Below, piece after piece: positions 24,716-33,951 of a stretch of DNA of 64,000 nt. The stretch is from a candidate division Zixibacteria bacterium SM23_81 (lineage in GTDB: Bacteria; SM23-81). How positions within the stretch are numbered: position 1 is the first letter of the stretch; each line of letters opens with the position of its first letter. Below the pieces are notes generated by a model that saw nothing but the letters and a program-made list of their open reading frames with translations, ran no database searches and was not told where the DNA came from. The position numbers were made by a program, and so were the translations under genes. Location of the stretch: assembly GCA_001304015.1 (NCBI GenBank), contig LJUY01000001.1, forward strand, positions 141,520 through 205,519, given 5' to 3'.

Positions 24716-25768
24716 TTATTTCCTGATGATATGGTACGGCAATTCCCTTTGTCTTTCGAGTATTTTGGCCTCTCTCAAGGCCTCCTCTCGGCTCTGGTAG
24801 CTTCCCACCCACACCAGATAGAGAACGCGGTGACGGTCCTCTTTCTTGACTACCTCTGCTTGATAGCCCAGCGTGATGAGCTCGGCCTGCAAGTTCAGGG
24901 CGTTGAGCCTGTTGCTGAAGGCCCCCACCTGCACCGCAAAAGTGTTCTCTTGCTTCCCTCGATTCGCCTCCCGTCGATCACCAGTCCAACCCCACTCCGT
25001 GAGTTGGCGTCGCGCCTGTTCGTTTTGAAAGGTGGTCGGTTCACTCTGCAACAACCGTTGTAAGATCTCTTTCGCTTTTTCCCTCTCCCCCAAAGCCTCA
25101 TGTATTTCGGCTAGTCGGTATAAGGCTATAGGTAGCAAAACACTATCAACATGATATTCCATAAAAGCTTGACATTGAATCCGGGCTTGATGAAAATCTT
25201 GGCCGATGAAATAAGCATCCACCAGACCCAACTTGGCCCAGGGCACCATAAGAGACTGACCATGTTCCTCCAAGATACGACGGAAGTAGATACTGGCAGA
25301 ATCGGCGGCTCCAATGGCCAACTTGGAACTGGCCAGCCAATAAAGTGCATCCGGTACCAGAGACGAGTTTGGGTAAGTCCTTATAAGCCTTTGATAATCT
25401 TTTGCTGCCGTCAGGTAATATCCGAGAGCAAAGTTGTACTGTGCCACAGCGTAAAGGACCTCATCGGCTTTGGGATGATGAGCATGGAGGGACAGGAATC
25501 TCCGCTGGTACTCTAAGGATTTGTCTGCGTTGGGCTCCAGTTTCCCCAGATAATAAAGAACATCTGCTGCACTGTTATCTTTTCTGTAGAGTTCCTGAAA
25601 TTTCTGCCGAGCTTCTCCATAATGGCCCCGCTGGTATAATTGAATAGCCTCATCCGTCGGTGTCTGGCCTACCAGAGAGATGGGAGAAAGAAGAACCCAA
25701 AGAACACACAGAAGCAGGAGCGCATCTCTCTGGAACCCGAATGGGCATCTCAGCTCTCTTGATTTCAT
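24716..25768 (-). CDS. Exported TPR protein with C-terminal SPOR domain
   Basis: A 350-residue periplasmic protein. The signal peptide includes ALLLLCVLWVLLSPISLVGQ. Residues ~25-260 are TPR/Sel1-like helices resembling the YbgF/CpoB and BamD type (YYLTAAKDYQRLIRTYPNSS, PDALYWLASSKLAIG). The last ~75 residues form a SPOR domain (FAVQVGAFSNRLNALNLQAE to YLVWVGSYQSREEALREAKI), known to bind denuded glycan strands at division sites. ATG 25768 overlaps the stop of lapB by four bases (ATGA). A role in envelope maintenance during division is inferred. Confidence 0.85.
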   Translation of the reverse strand: MKSRELRCPFGFQRDALLLLCVLWVLLSPISLVGQTPTDEAIQLYQRGHYGEARQKFQELYRKDNSAADVLYYLGKLEPNADKSLEYQRRFLSLHAHHPKADEVLYAVAQYNFALGYYLTAAKDYQRLIRTYPNSSLVPDALYWLASSKLAIGAADSASIYFRRILEEHGQSLMVPWAKLGLVDAYFIGQDFHQARIQCQAFMEYHVDSVLLPIALYRLAEIHEALGEREKAKEILQRLLQSEPTTFQNEQARRQLTEWGWTGDRREANRGKQENTFAVQVGAFSNRLNALNLQAELITLGYQAEVVKKEDRHRVLYLVWVGSYQSREEALREAKILERQRELPYHIIRK

Positions 25769-26925
25769 GGGATATAAGTTCTCCACTGGTCACAGTGAGG
25801 ACAACGCCACAATGGCTCCTGGGATTCATGCCCGCAGTTCCGGCAGAGAAAACGATTGGGAGTCACCTGGGCAGAGTTAATCAGGGTCTCTAAATTCTCC
25901 ATAACCTTCGCCTGATCTCCCCTCTGCTGGTAAAATTTGACCAGCAACTGACGGGCAACATGGGAGGTCGCATCGACCTGCAAGGCCCTCTGACAGGTTC
26001 GAATAGCCTCATCCAAGTTGCCCTTTTTATCATAGAGGGTGGCCAAAGCCAGAAGAGCACGGAGATTATCGGGATCTCGCTCCAGGAGATCGCGGTAAAT
26101 TTTGGCTACCTCACCGAACTGCCCCTTTTCGTAAAGGACTCTTTCCAGCCGCTCGAAGGCCAAGTAGGCTTTTTCAGGAACCTTTTGCAATAGCTCCTTC
26201 CAGCTTTCAAGAGCCTCGTCCAGACGTCCTTCCTGCTGGAAGGCATCTCCCAAGTCCAGGTAAGCGGGAACGCAGAGACGATCACGTCGCAGAGCGTCTT
26301 TGTACTTCAGGCGTGCCTTGTGAAATTCCTTCTGGTCTGCCCATTTGTGTCCTATTTGAACCTCATAGAGGGCCAAGAGAGAATCGTCCTTCTGGCCGGT
26401 GATCTTGAAAATTGTTTCTTGAGCTGAGAGAGCTTGAGACCAATCTTTTTGTCTCTCAAACTGACGAAGGAGCTGTTGATGACCCCAGAGGTCCTTCTTG
26501 TCCAGGGAGATGAGCTCCTTCAGCTTGGCGATGGCTTGCTCATTCTTGTTGCTTTCCATGTAATCTAAAGCCAGACTCTTGAGCAACTCCATCCTGGTGC
26601 GCGTGTTTAAATCGTTTCGGACCGTGAGCTGCCGGTGAATTTGTAAGGCCCTGACGACCTCTCCCCTTCGTCGGAAGATATCGCCCAATTTCAGGTAGGC
26701 GTCGGTGTTGGCTGTGTCCTCCTTCACGACCCGTTTCAGATGGCGAAAGGCGCTCTCTTCATCTCCTCTTATCAGATCCTTCAAAGCTTCCACGTAAGAA
26801 CCAGCGGACCTGAGACGCTGAGATCGTCTGTACCGCACGATCAAAAGGATGGCCACAATGAGAATTGCGGCCACACAGATCAAGGTCAGCACCAAGAGCG
26901 GAAACTCCTCGATATAAAATTTCAT
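25765..26925 (-). CDS. lapB: LapB/YciM-like TPR protein with C-terminal metal-binding knuckle
   Basis: In E. coli LapB acts with FtsH to control LpxC and so the amount of LPS. Here a single N-terminal membrane helix (LLVLTLICVAAILIVAILLI) is followed by about nine TPR units (VVKEDTANTDAYLKLGDIFR, LLERDPDNLRALLALATLYD) and a C-terminal rubredoxin-like knuckle CRNCGHESQEPLWRCPHC (CX2C...CX2C), the full LapB architecture in 386 residues. The adjacent upstream gene encodes a LapA-type protein, the same pair as in proteobacteria. This supports a lipid-A containing outer membrane. Confidence 0.9.
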   Translation of the reverse strand: MKFYIEEFPLLVLTLICVAAILIVAILLIVRYRRSQRLRSAGSYVEALKDLIRGDEESAFRHLKRVVKEDTANTDAYLKLGDIFRRRGEVVRALQIHRQLTVRNDLNTRTRMELLKSLALDYMESNKNEQAIAKLKELISLDKKDLWGHQQLLRQFERQKDWSQALSAQETIFKITGQKDDSLLALYEVQIGHKWADQKEFHKARLKYKDALRRDRLCVPAYLDLGDAFQQEGRLDEALESWKELLQKVPEKAYLAFERLERVLYEKGQFGEVAKIYRDLLERDPDNLRALLALATLYDKKGNLDEAIRTCQRALQVDATSHVARQLLVKFYQQRGDQAKVMENLETLINSAQVTPNRFLCRNCGHESQEPLWRCPHCDQWRTYIP

Positions 26926-26973
26926 TGCTCATGTCCTCTCAGCGAAAATCTCAGATTTGGAGCTAAGTTCCTA

Positions 26974-27285
26974 TCAGCTCTCCTGCGTGTTTTCCTCCTC
27001 TTCCAGAGGCAGATTTCTCAGAGCTGTGAGTTCAGATCGCAATTTTTTGTTTTCTTTCCGGATGCGGCGAATTTCAGAGCGTAATTGAAGGTCGTGAAAG
27101 ATAGCTACTAAAAACCATACAATCAGTCCCACCACGAAGGCCTCGAAGAGGAATAGAATCAGAGGCAATTCGACGGACTCCCAGGTGTAGAAACGAACCA
27201 CCGTCCTCTGTTCCAAATTCTGGAGGGCAAAGGCAAGGACTAAGATCATCACTATGGCGATAAAAAGCCAACGTAAAATCCACAT
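26974..27285 (-). CDS. lapA: LapA domain (DUF1049) membrane protein
   Basis: A 103-residue inner-membrane protein with two hydrophobic segments (WLFIAIVMILVLAFALQN and LILFLFEAFVVGLIVWFLVA) and a cytoplasmic coiled-coil tail (LRSEIRRIRKENKKLRSEL). The residues between, NLEQRTVVRFYTW, are typical of the LapA family. ATG 27285 has GGGAGGTG upstream. It heads the lapA-lapB-SPOR operon and has its own probable promoter at 27339-27367. Confidence 0.85.
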   Translation of the reverse strand: MWILRWLFIAIVMILVLAFALQNLEQRTVVRFYTWESVELPLILFLFEAFVVGLIVWFLVAIFHDLQLRSEIRRIRKENKKLRSELTALRNLPLEEEENTQES

Positions 27286-27338
27286 GGGGCACCTCCCACA
27301 GCTCAGGGTTGAGCAATTGTCGTTTCCCAAACTGGCAT

Positions 27339-27367
27339 AGGATAAAAAACTTTTAGACCAAAGTCAA
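27339..27367 (-). promoter_or_regulatory. Probable sigma-70 promoter of lapA-lapB
   Basis: TTGACT (27367-27362), 17-bp spacer, TATCCT (27344-27339). The -10 box is a weaker match than others in the window. Confidence 0.5.
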
Positions 27368-27405
27368 GCCAAAAGGCGAATGAAGCTTACAGACTCTGAA
27401 AGGCT

Positions 27406-28791
27406 TCACTTTCTTGAGGGGAGCGAGATGGTATTCCGCTTCACCTCTGCCCGTCTGGTCGCTTCGAACTTATTCCCGGATGCTTGCTGTCCCCATGCCG
27501 TTCCGCTCTGGGCTCTTTTTACACGGACCTTAACCAGTGTGCCTATCAGCTCCTGACCTCCAGGAAAGTTCACCACTTTGTTGGTCCGGGTCCTGCCTGT
27601 GAGCTCTTGGATATTTCTTTTGCTTCGGCTCTCCACCAAAACCTCTTCGGTGTGACCGACGAGACCCTGATTGAGTTTATGAGTGATCTCTCGTTGAAGG
27701 GAAATGAGTCGCTCCAGCCTCCCCTGGCGCACACCTAAAGGCACTTGGTTTTTCTTCTCACCGGCGGCCGTTCCTGGCCGGTGAGAATACGCAAAGGTGA
27801 AGGCGTCGTCAAACTCCACATCTCGCATCAATCGAAGCGTCTCACGAAAGTCTTTCTCCGATTCCCCAGGAAAACCGGCGATGAGATCTGTTGTGATGCT
27901 CACACCGGGCAATATCTCCCGAGCTCGCTGTACCAAGGATCGATACTCCTCAGCTGTATACCCGCGGCGCATGGCCCGCAAGATCTTATCGGAGCCCGAT
28001 TGGAGGGGTAAATGTAGGTGTTCGCATACATTTTGACAGTCGGCCATAGCCAGGAGAATCTCCTGGTCCATGTCTCGTGGATGAGAGGTGATAAACCGAA
28101 TCCGATAGAGCCCGGATAGCTGATCGGCCTTTCTGAGCAAATCCTGAAGACCGCGGTGACCGTCTCTATAGGCATTGACATTTTGGCCCAGAAAAGTCAC
28201 CTCCCGGCAGCCCTTGACCACAAATCCCTTCACCTCCTGCAGAATCTGCTTTAGGGGACGACTCCGAGCCGGTCCGCGAAGGGCAGGAACAACACAGTAG
28301 GTACAGCGGTTATCGCAGCCCCTCATCACCGCCACGAAGGCGGAGACTCCGCCCCTGTATCTGGGGATTATTTGAGAATATGACTGCTGGGCGCAGACAG
28401 ACGTTTCCACGGTACGCAGGCCATCCGCTTGAGCTAAGAGCTTGGGCAGGTTCTTGTAGCTGTCAGTGCCCACCACCAGATCAATTCCGGGGATGAGTCC
28501 AAGAATTTCCTGCCCCATTCTTTGAGCCATGCATCCGCAGACCGCCAGCCGAGCACCAGGGCGATTCCTTTTCAATCCGGCTAATTCCCGAATGCGTCCC
28601 ATGGCTCGTTGCTCGGCATGCTCCCGAACGCTGCACGTGTTTACCAGAATCACATCTGCTTCCTCCAACGCTCTTGAAGGCCGGTAACCGGAACGCTCCA
28701 GGATGCTGGCCATGATATCTGCGTCGTAGAGATTCATCTGACAACCGTAGGATTCTATATAATAGGACTTTATCTCTGTTGCTTGGGTCAT
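27406..28791 (-). CDS. miaB: tRNA-2-methylthio-N6-dimethylallyladenosine synthase
   Basis: Radical-SAM methylthiotransferase that converts i6A37 to ms2i6A37, acting after MiaA. The 461-residue protein has the UPF0004 domain with three cluster cysteines (YIESYGCQMNLYDADIM, VNTCSVREHAEQRAMG, VCGCMAQRMG), the radical-SAM motif MRGCDNRCTYCVVP, and a TRAM RNA-binding domain near the end (GRTRTNKVVNFPG). ATG 28791 overlaps the mtaB stop by one base (TGATG) and follows GGAGAG. Having miaB and mtaB adjacent shows that both A37 methylthiolations are made. Confidence 0.96.
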   Translation of the reverse strand: MTQATEIKSYYIESYGCQMNLYDADIMASILERSGYRPSRALEEADVILVNTCSVREHAEQRAMGRIRELAGLKRNRPGARLAVCGCMAQRMGQEILGLIPGIDLVVGTDSYKNLPKLLAQADGLRTVETSVCAQQSYSQIIPRYRGGVSAFVAVMRGCDNRCTYCVVPALRGPARSRPLKQILQEVKGFVVKGCREVTFLGQNVNAYRDGHRGLQDLLRKADQLSGLYRIRFITSHPRDMDQEILLAMADCQNVCEHLHLPLQSGSDKILRAMRRGYTAEEYRSLVQRAREILPGVSITTDLIAGFPGESEKDFRETLRLMRDVEFDDAFTFAYSHRPGTAAGEKKNQVPLGVRQGRLERLISLQREITHKLNQGLVGHTEEVLVESRSKRNIQELTGRTRTNKVVNFPGGQELIGTLVKVRVKRAQSGTAWGQQASGNKFEATRRAEVKRNTISLPSRK

Positions 28792-30101
28792 CAGCTCTCT
28801 CCTGCCCAGATCGGTCGACCCCAAGTACCCTCTTTAGCAACCCGTTGGATCTTTATGGGCACCAAACAGTTCATCATCTGATCAGATCCTTTGGTCAGAA
28901 CCTTGATGTAATTATCTGAAAGGCCGGTCAGCAGTCCTGTGGCCATATCCCTACGCTGCTCCATAAGAACCGTCAGCTGGGTACCCAGGAAAGAACGTCG
29001 AAAGGCTAGGGATTTCGAACGCGTTAAGCTACGCAGCACGTGACTCCTGTGCCTACGTACCTCCGGAGACACCTGATGAGACATGGTGGAGGCCGGGGTT
29101 CCCTCTCGTCCGGAGAAGCTAAAGACGTGAAATCGGCAAATGGGAAGATTCTGAAGCATGGTACGGGTTGCTCCAAACTGCTTCTCCGTCTCGCCCGGAA
29201 AGCCCACGATGACATCTGTACCGATGGCCACTCCGGGTATTTCTCGGGCTATTCTCTCGATGAGATGGGCATACTCAACTGCCCGGTAGGGCCGGTTCAT
29301 GGCTTGAAGGATCTGATCGTCTGCGCTTTGCATGGGAATATGTAGGTGTCGGCAGACCTTCTTGGAGTAACCCAGAAAGTCGATCAGCCGGTCGGTAAGA
29401 TCTGTGGGCTCGATGGAACTCAATCGCACCCGTCCCAGATCCGATTGTCCCTCAAGCCACTGTAGAAGGTACAGAAGGTCTACCTCGGGCCGTTGGGGGT
29501 CACGATAGCGGCCCAAGTTAACACCCGTGAGCACCAGTTCCCTGTATCCGGCCTGGATGAATCCCTTCACCTGTTGAGCCACGACAGAAAACTTGCGACT
29601 TCGGCTTCGTCCTCTGGCCATGGGAACCACGCAGTAGGTACAGTGACCATCGCAGCCATCTTGAATTTTAAGAAAGGCTCTTGTGTGTCGCGCAAAACCG
29701 GTGACTTCCATCTCGGGAAAATCTCGTTGCCCTTCGATCCGCGAGACGAAAACTCCTTGCCCTCTTTGCCTGTCCACATATTCCAGCAACCTGGCCTTCT
29801 CCGCGTTTCCCAGCACCAAGTCCACTCCGGGAATTTTGAGGAGTTGTTGAGGAGCTCGCTGAGCGTAACAACCCGTGACCACCACCAGGCGTTTCCCGGC
29901 ACGCCGAGCTGCACGTCGAATCATCTGTCGAGACCGGACGTCACTTCGATGGGTCACCGTACACGTGTTGATCACGTAAACATCCGCTTCCTGATGAAAA
30001 TCGACGCTGTGGAAGCCCTTCTCCTCCAATTGTCCGCGCATCGCCTCAGTCTCATATTGATTGAGCTTGCAGCCCAGGGTGTAAAATGCAACCATCGGCA
30101 T
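28791..30101 (-). CDS. mtaB: tRNA threonylcarbamoyladenosine methylthiotransferase
   Basis: Makes ms2t6A37 in tRNAs reading ANN codons. A 436-residue relative of MiaB with FYTLGCKLNQYETEAM, INTCTVTHRSDVRSRQ, VTGCYAQRAP and the radical-SAM motif QDGCDGHCTYCVVPMARG. The 'TLGCKLNQ' start and 'NTCTVT' motif distinguish MtaB from MiaB and RimO. ATG 30101 follows GAGGTGA; the longer open frame upstream overlaps the peptidase gene and has no family similarity. Confidence 0.94.
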   Translation of the reverse strand: MPMVAFYTLGCKLNQYETEAMRGQLEEKGFHSVDFHQEADVYVINTCTVTHRSDVRSRQMIRRAARRAGKRLVVVTGCYAQRAPQQLLKIPGVDLVLGNAEKARLLEYVDRQRGQGVFVSRIEGQRDFPEMEVTGFARHTRAFLKIQDGCDGHCTYCVVPMARGRSRSRKFSVVAQQVKGFIQAGYRELVLTGVNLGRYRDPQRPEVDLLYLLQWLEGQSDLGRVRLSSIEPTDLTDRLIDFLGYSKKVCRHLHIPMQSADDQILQAMNRPYRAVEYAHLIERIAREIPGVAIGTDVIVGFPGETEKQFGATRTMLQNLPICRFHVFSFSGREGTPASTMSHQVSPEVRRHRSHVLRSLTRSKSLAFRRSFLGTQLTVLMEQRRDMATGLLTGLSDNYIKVLTKGSDQMMNCLVPIKIQRVAKEGTWGRPIWAGES

Positions 30102-30129
30102 GGATTTCACCTCAGCAAAAACATGTTCA

Positions 30130-31404
30130 CTAAGAATCGTCGCACAGATCCTCGACCGTGTAAAAGTCCTTTTCGATTGGTCCGATGGCCACCAAGGAAA
30201 GCCGTTGACGTTGGAAGAGTTCTTGGGCCACCTTCTTGACCTCCCGTGCGGAGACAGCATCGATACGCGCCTCTGTTTCGTCCAGACTCAGGGGCATGCC
30301 AAGCAGCAACTCCTGTTGGGCCAGCCGCATCATCCTGGATCCCATGCTCTCCAGACCGAGCATCAACCTCCCCTTCAGCTGAGCCTTGGCGTGTTTCAGC
30401 TCGTCTCCCTGCAGCCCATCCTCCCTGAGCAGGTCCAGTTCCCTAAGAACGGCTTTCAGGACCTCCCTTGATTTGCTGGGATCGGTAGCCATATAGATGT
30501 TGAAAAATCCGGTGTCACTGGCCAGACCTAAACATGAGTAAACGGCATAGGCTAGTCCTTTTCTTTCCCTTACGTTCTGAAACAGCCGAGAGCTCATACC
30601 ATCGCCTAGGACGGTGTTCAGGACGAGAAGAGCATATTTCCCATCATGTGCATAGGGATAAGCCAATCCTCCCAGGCAGACGTGAAGCTGTTTGATTTTT
30701 TTCGGCAGAATGGAGAGCTGCCCAGAGGATTGAAACAGGCCGCTGCGCCTTTTTATGGGATCCGAAGATCTTGGTAAGCGAAACAGTCTCTGGACTTCCT
30801 TTACCAGCCCTCGGTGGTCCAAGTTTCCAGCGGCTGCCACCACGGTGTTATCGGGTCGATAGAAGGCCACGACTTGGTCTCGTAGTCCTCTCTGGCTAAA
30901 CTGAGCCACCGTCTGGGGGATTCCAATAATGGGAAGTCCCAGAGTGTTGCCACGCCATACGTTGGCTATAATGCGTTCGTCGATGTATTCTGCGGGGGAA
31001 TCCTCTAAATCCCTGATCTCATCCTGCACCACCCGCTTCTCCTTCTCTATCTCCTGTTCGTCAAAGCGGGGATGAAGAATGAGGTCTGAAAGAACGTCTA
31101 TGGCTAAGGGAAGATGTTCATCGAGAATTCTTGCTTGATAGCAGGTTCTCTCCCGGCTGGTGAAGCCGTTCAGACCCCCACCCACCGACTCCAGGGATTC
31201 GGCAATCTGGCGGGCATCCCGGCGCCTGCTACCCTTGAACAGCATGTGCTCGATGAAGTGGAAGATACCATTGATCTCGGGAGTCTCGTCCCTCGATCCC
31301 GCCTCCACCCATACACCCATGGAGACAGACCGTACGTGAGGGACATGTTCGGTGACAACCCGCAGACCGTTGGGAAGGATGGATTTCTGATAGGAAGAAT
31401 CCAT
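30130..31404 (-). CDS. M16 family zinc metallopeptidase (processing-peptidase-like)
   Basis: A 424-residue zinc protease. The inverted zinc motif HFIEHMLFKG (HxxEH) lies near residue 50, with a downstream acidic ligand region EKEKRVVQDEIRDLED. The start (LPNGLRVVTEHVPHVRSVSM) and the late GDGMSSRLFQNVRERKGLAY motif are typical of the active M16B type. There is no signal peptide, so a cytoplasmic or peripheral location is likely. As in many bacteria it follows pnp directly in the same operon. The physiological substrate is not known; oligopeptides are usual for the family. Confidence 0.93.
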   Translation of the reverse strand: MDSSYQKSILPNGLRVVTEHVPHVRSVSMGVWVEAGSRDETPEINGIFHFIEHMLFKGSRRRDARQIAESLESVGGGLNGFTSRERTCYQARILDEHLPLAIDVLSDLILHPRFDEQEIEKEKRVVQDEIRDLEDSPAEYIDERIIANVWRGNTLGLPIIGIPQTVAQFSQRGLRDQVVAFYRPDNTVVAAAGNLDHRGLVKEVQRLFRLPRSSDPIKRRSGLFQSSGQLSILPKKIKQLHVCLGGLAYPYAHDGKYALLVLNTVLGDGMSSRLFQNVRERKGLAYAVYSCLGLASDTGFFNIYMATDPSKSREVLKAVLRELDLLREDGLQGDELKHAKAQLKGRLMLGLESMGSRMMRLAQQELLLGMPLSLDETEARIDAVSAREVKKVAQELFQRQRLSLVAIGPIEKDFYTVEDLCDDS

Positions 31405-31413
31405 AAAGATGGG

Positions 31414-33558
31414 TCAGCGATTTATTTTCGGCCTGTGCTTCGATGGCGGCCGACGGCGTTGGTGGGATTTTGTCCTCTCCGGACCTCCACCTAACAGCAC
31501 CTTTCTGCTCAGCCTGATTTTGCCCTGATCGTCGATATCCAGGACCTTCACCTGAATTTCATCGTTGAGATTAACCACATCCTCGACGCGTGCCACACGA
31601 TGGTGCTCCAGCTGAGAGATGTGCACCAATCCCTCCTTGCCTGGTAAAATTTCCACGAATGCACCAAAGCCTGTGATCTTTTTGACCTTACCAGTATAGA
31701 CCTGACCTACCTCCACATCTGCAGTCAGATTCTTGATGATCTCCAGAGCCTTGGGGCCACCTTCGGGATCAGAGGAAGCGATGGTGATGGTGCCATCATC
31801 GTCGATATCGATTTGAGCCCCCGTCTCCTCCGTGATCTTTCTAATAACCTTTCCTCCGGGACCGATGACGTCGCCGATCTTCTCGGGATCGATCACAAGG
31901 GTGAGAATCCTGGGCGCATAGACTGAGAGCTCAGCGCGGGGAGCTGAGATAGTCTTGTTCATAGCATCCAGGATGGCTATTCTTGCCTGTCGGGCTCGCT
32001 CAAAGGCCTGGCCCAATACTTCCAGTGAAATTCCTGAGATCTTCAAATCCATCTGGACGGCTGTGATGCCATTCTTCGTTCCCGTGGCTTTCAAGTCCAT
32101 ATCCCCAAGATGATCCTCTATTCCGAGGATATCGGTCAACAGCGCCACCCGATCGTCCTCCTTGACTAGACCGACGGCCACTCCCGCCACTGCCTCTTTC
32201 ATCGGCACGCCGGCATCCATGAGGGATAAGGAGCCTGCGCACACGGTGGCCATGGAGGAAGAGCCATTCGATTCCAAAATGTCAGAGACGATGCGAATGG
32301 TGTAAGGAAAGACCTCATCAGAGGGAATGACGGGCTCAATGGCTCTCTCGGCCAGAGCCCCATGTCCTATCTCACGCCGGCCCGGGCCACGGATGGGGCG
32401 TACTTCCCCGACACTAAAAGGAGGAAAGTTATAGTGAAGCATATAGCTCTTCCAAGATTCGCCCTCAAGAGCGTCGATTTTCTGTTCATCCATCTTGGTT
32501 CCCAAGGTTGTCACAGCCAGGCTCTGGGTCTGTCCTCTGGTGAACAGAGCTGATCCATGAGTACGGGGCAAAAAAGCCACATCACAGCTGATAGGGCGAA
32601 TTTCATCAAGCTTACGGCCGTCAATGCGTTGACCTCTCTCGATGATTTTGCGGCGCATGTCCGCTTTCTCTAGATCCTGAAGAGCCGTTTTCATCTCTCC
32701 CTCGCGTTCGGGAAATTCCTCGCCGAGAGCCTCTAAGGTGCTTTCCACCAGAGCTGTAAGAGCTTTCTGACGTGCCTCCTTGTCCGCTATGGTGTTGATC
32801 CGGGAAATTTCCTCAGAAGCTCGCTCCTTCACCGCTGCGACCAGCTTATCGTCCACGGGCTTGGCCTCAAATTTCTCTTTGGGCCTGCCACACACGGCAA
32901 CCAGGTCCTCTTGGAGCTGAATGACTCGGTCGAGCGTTGGGCGAGCGGCCTCGATGGCTCCCAGGAGGACCTCTTCGGAGATCTCTTTAGCTCTGCCCTC
33001 TATCATGCTGAGGGATTCGCTTGTTCCAGAGATGACGATGTCCAAGTCGCTCTCTTCCAACTGAGAAAAGGTGGGATTGACCACGTATTCATCGCCCAGT
33101 CTTCCCATGCGCACCGCGCCGATAGGTCCCTGGAAGGGACAACCAGATAAACATAGAGCCGCCGATGCGCCGATCATCCCCAGTACGTCGGCGTCATTTT
33201 CCTGATCTGCCGACAAGACCGAGACGATGATCTGAACTTCATTCATATAACCCTCAGGAAACAGAGGGCGGATTGGGCGATCTACCAGTCTGGCGCTGAG
33301 GACCTCTTTCTCCCCCGGTCGCCCCTCCCGTTTAAAGAATCCGCCGGGAATTTTCCCGGCAGCATAGGCTTTTTGACGGTATTCCACAAACAAGGGAAAC
33401 CAGTCTTGCTCCCTGGGCTCATCAGAAACTACCACTGTGGCCAATATCATAGTGTCTCCGTATTGAACAGAAACTGCTCCCAGGGCCTGTTTGGCCACTC
33501 GACCGCTCTCAAGGGTAAGATTCCTGCCGCCTACCTCGGCCTCTACTTTATGAATCAT
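31414..33558 (-). CDS. pnp: Polyribonucleotide nucleotidyltransferase
   Basis: 3'-to-5' phosphorolytic exoribonuclease for mRNA turnover. The 714-residue protein has two RNase PH domains (ILATVVVSDEPREQDWFPLF; GSALFTRGQTQSLAVTTLGT), the catalytic-region DAGVPMKEAVAGVAVGLV, a KH domain (DVIGPGGKVIRKITEETG) and an S1 domain (GQVYTGKVKKITGFGAFVEI). ATG 33558 has GAGGTA upstream; codons upstream in frame are not family sequence. It follows rpsO, the widely conserved rpsO-pnp order. Confidence 0.97.
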   Translation of the reverse strand: MIHKVEAEVGGRNLTLESGRVAKQALGAVSVQYGDTMILATVVVSDEPREQDWFPLFVEYRQKAYAAGKIPGGFFKREGRPGEKEVLSARLVDRPIRPLFPEGYMNEVQIIVSVLSADQENDADVLGMIGASAALCLSGCPFQGPIGAVRMGRLGDEYVVNPTFSQLEESDLDIVISGTSESLSMIEGRAKEISEEVLLGAIEAARPTLDRVIQLQEDLVAVCGRPKEKFEAKPVDDKLVAAVKERASEEISRINTIADKEARQKALTALVESTLEALGEEFPEREGEMKTALQDLEKADMRRKIIERGQRIDGRKLDEIRPISCDVAFLPRTHGSALFTRGQTQSLAVTTLGTKMDEQKIDALEGESWKSYMLHYNFPPFSVGEVRPIRGPGRREIGHGALAERAIEPVIPSDEVFPYTIRIVSDILESNGSSSMATVCAGSLSLMDAGVPMKEAVAGVAVGLVKEDDRVALLTDILGIEDHLGDMDLKATGTKNGITAVQMDLKISGISLEVLGQAFERARQARIAILDAMNKTISAPRAELSVYAPRILTLVIDPEKIGDVIGPGGKVIRKITEETGAQIDIDDDGTITIASSDPEGGPKALEIIKNLTADVEVGQVYTGKVKKITGFGAFVEILPGKEGLVHISQLEHHRVARVEDVVNLNDEIQVKVLDIDDQGKIRLSRKVLLGGGPERTKSHQRRRPPSKHRPKINR

Positions 33559-33646
33559 GAGTCTTTTTACCTCGATTTCTTGACCTAATGACTTAGTTCT
33601 GGCAATTACTCCTTGATAAACCACCAGCTAGCCCCATAACGAGGAG

Positions 33647-33916
33647 CTAACGCCTGAGACGAAGGGTCTTGACCAAGTTTCTATATCGCTCCATGTCCTG
33701 AGACATCAAGTAATTAAGAAGTCTTCGTCGCTTGCCTACCAGCATCAATAGACCCCGACGGGAGTGATGATCCTTTGGGTGCTCCTTGAAGTGTTGGGTT
33801 AAGTCGTTGATCCGTTTGGTGAGCAGAGCAACCTGAACTTCAGTCGAGCCGGTGTCCTTGTCGTGTCGTCGATGCTTCCCGATAAGCTGCTTTTTTCCGG
33901 TCGTGCTCAATGGCAT
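33647..33916 (-). CDS. rpsO: 30S ribosomal protein S15
   Basis: An 89-residue primary 16S rRNA-binding protein of the small subunit. It shows [40 protein letters not shown] and [17 protein letters not shown], all highly conserved. GGAGGTG precedes the ATG. S15 often represses its own mRNA through the leader; the 35-nt gap to ribF is too short to judge this here. Confidence 0.98.
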   Translation of the reverse strand: MPLSTTGKKQLIGKHRRHDKDTGSTEVQVALLTKRINDLTQHFKEHPKDHHSRRGLLMLVGKRRRLLNYLMSQDMERYRNLVKTLRLRR

Positions 33917-33951
33917 AACTACGACACCTCCATAAAGTGAAAACCCAGCAG

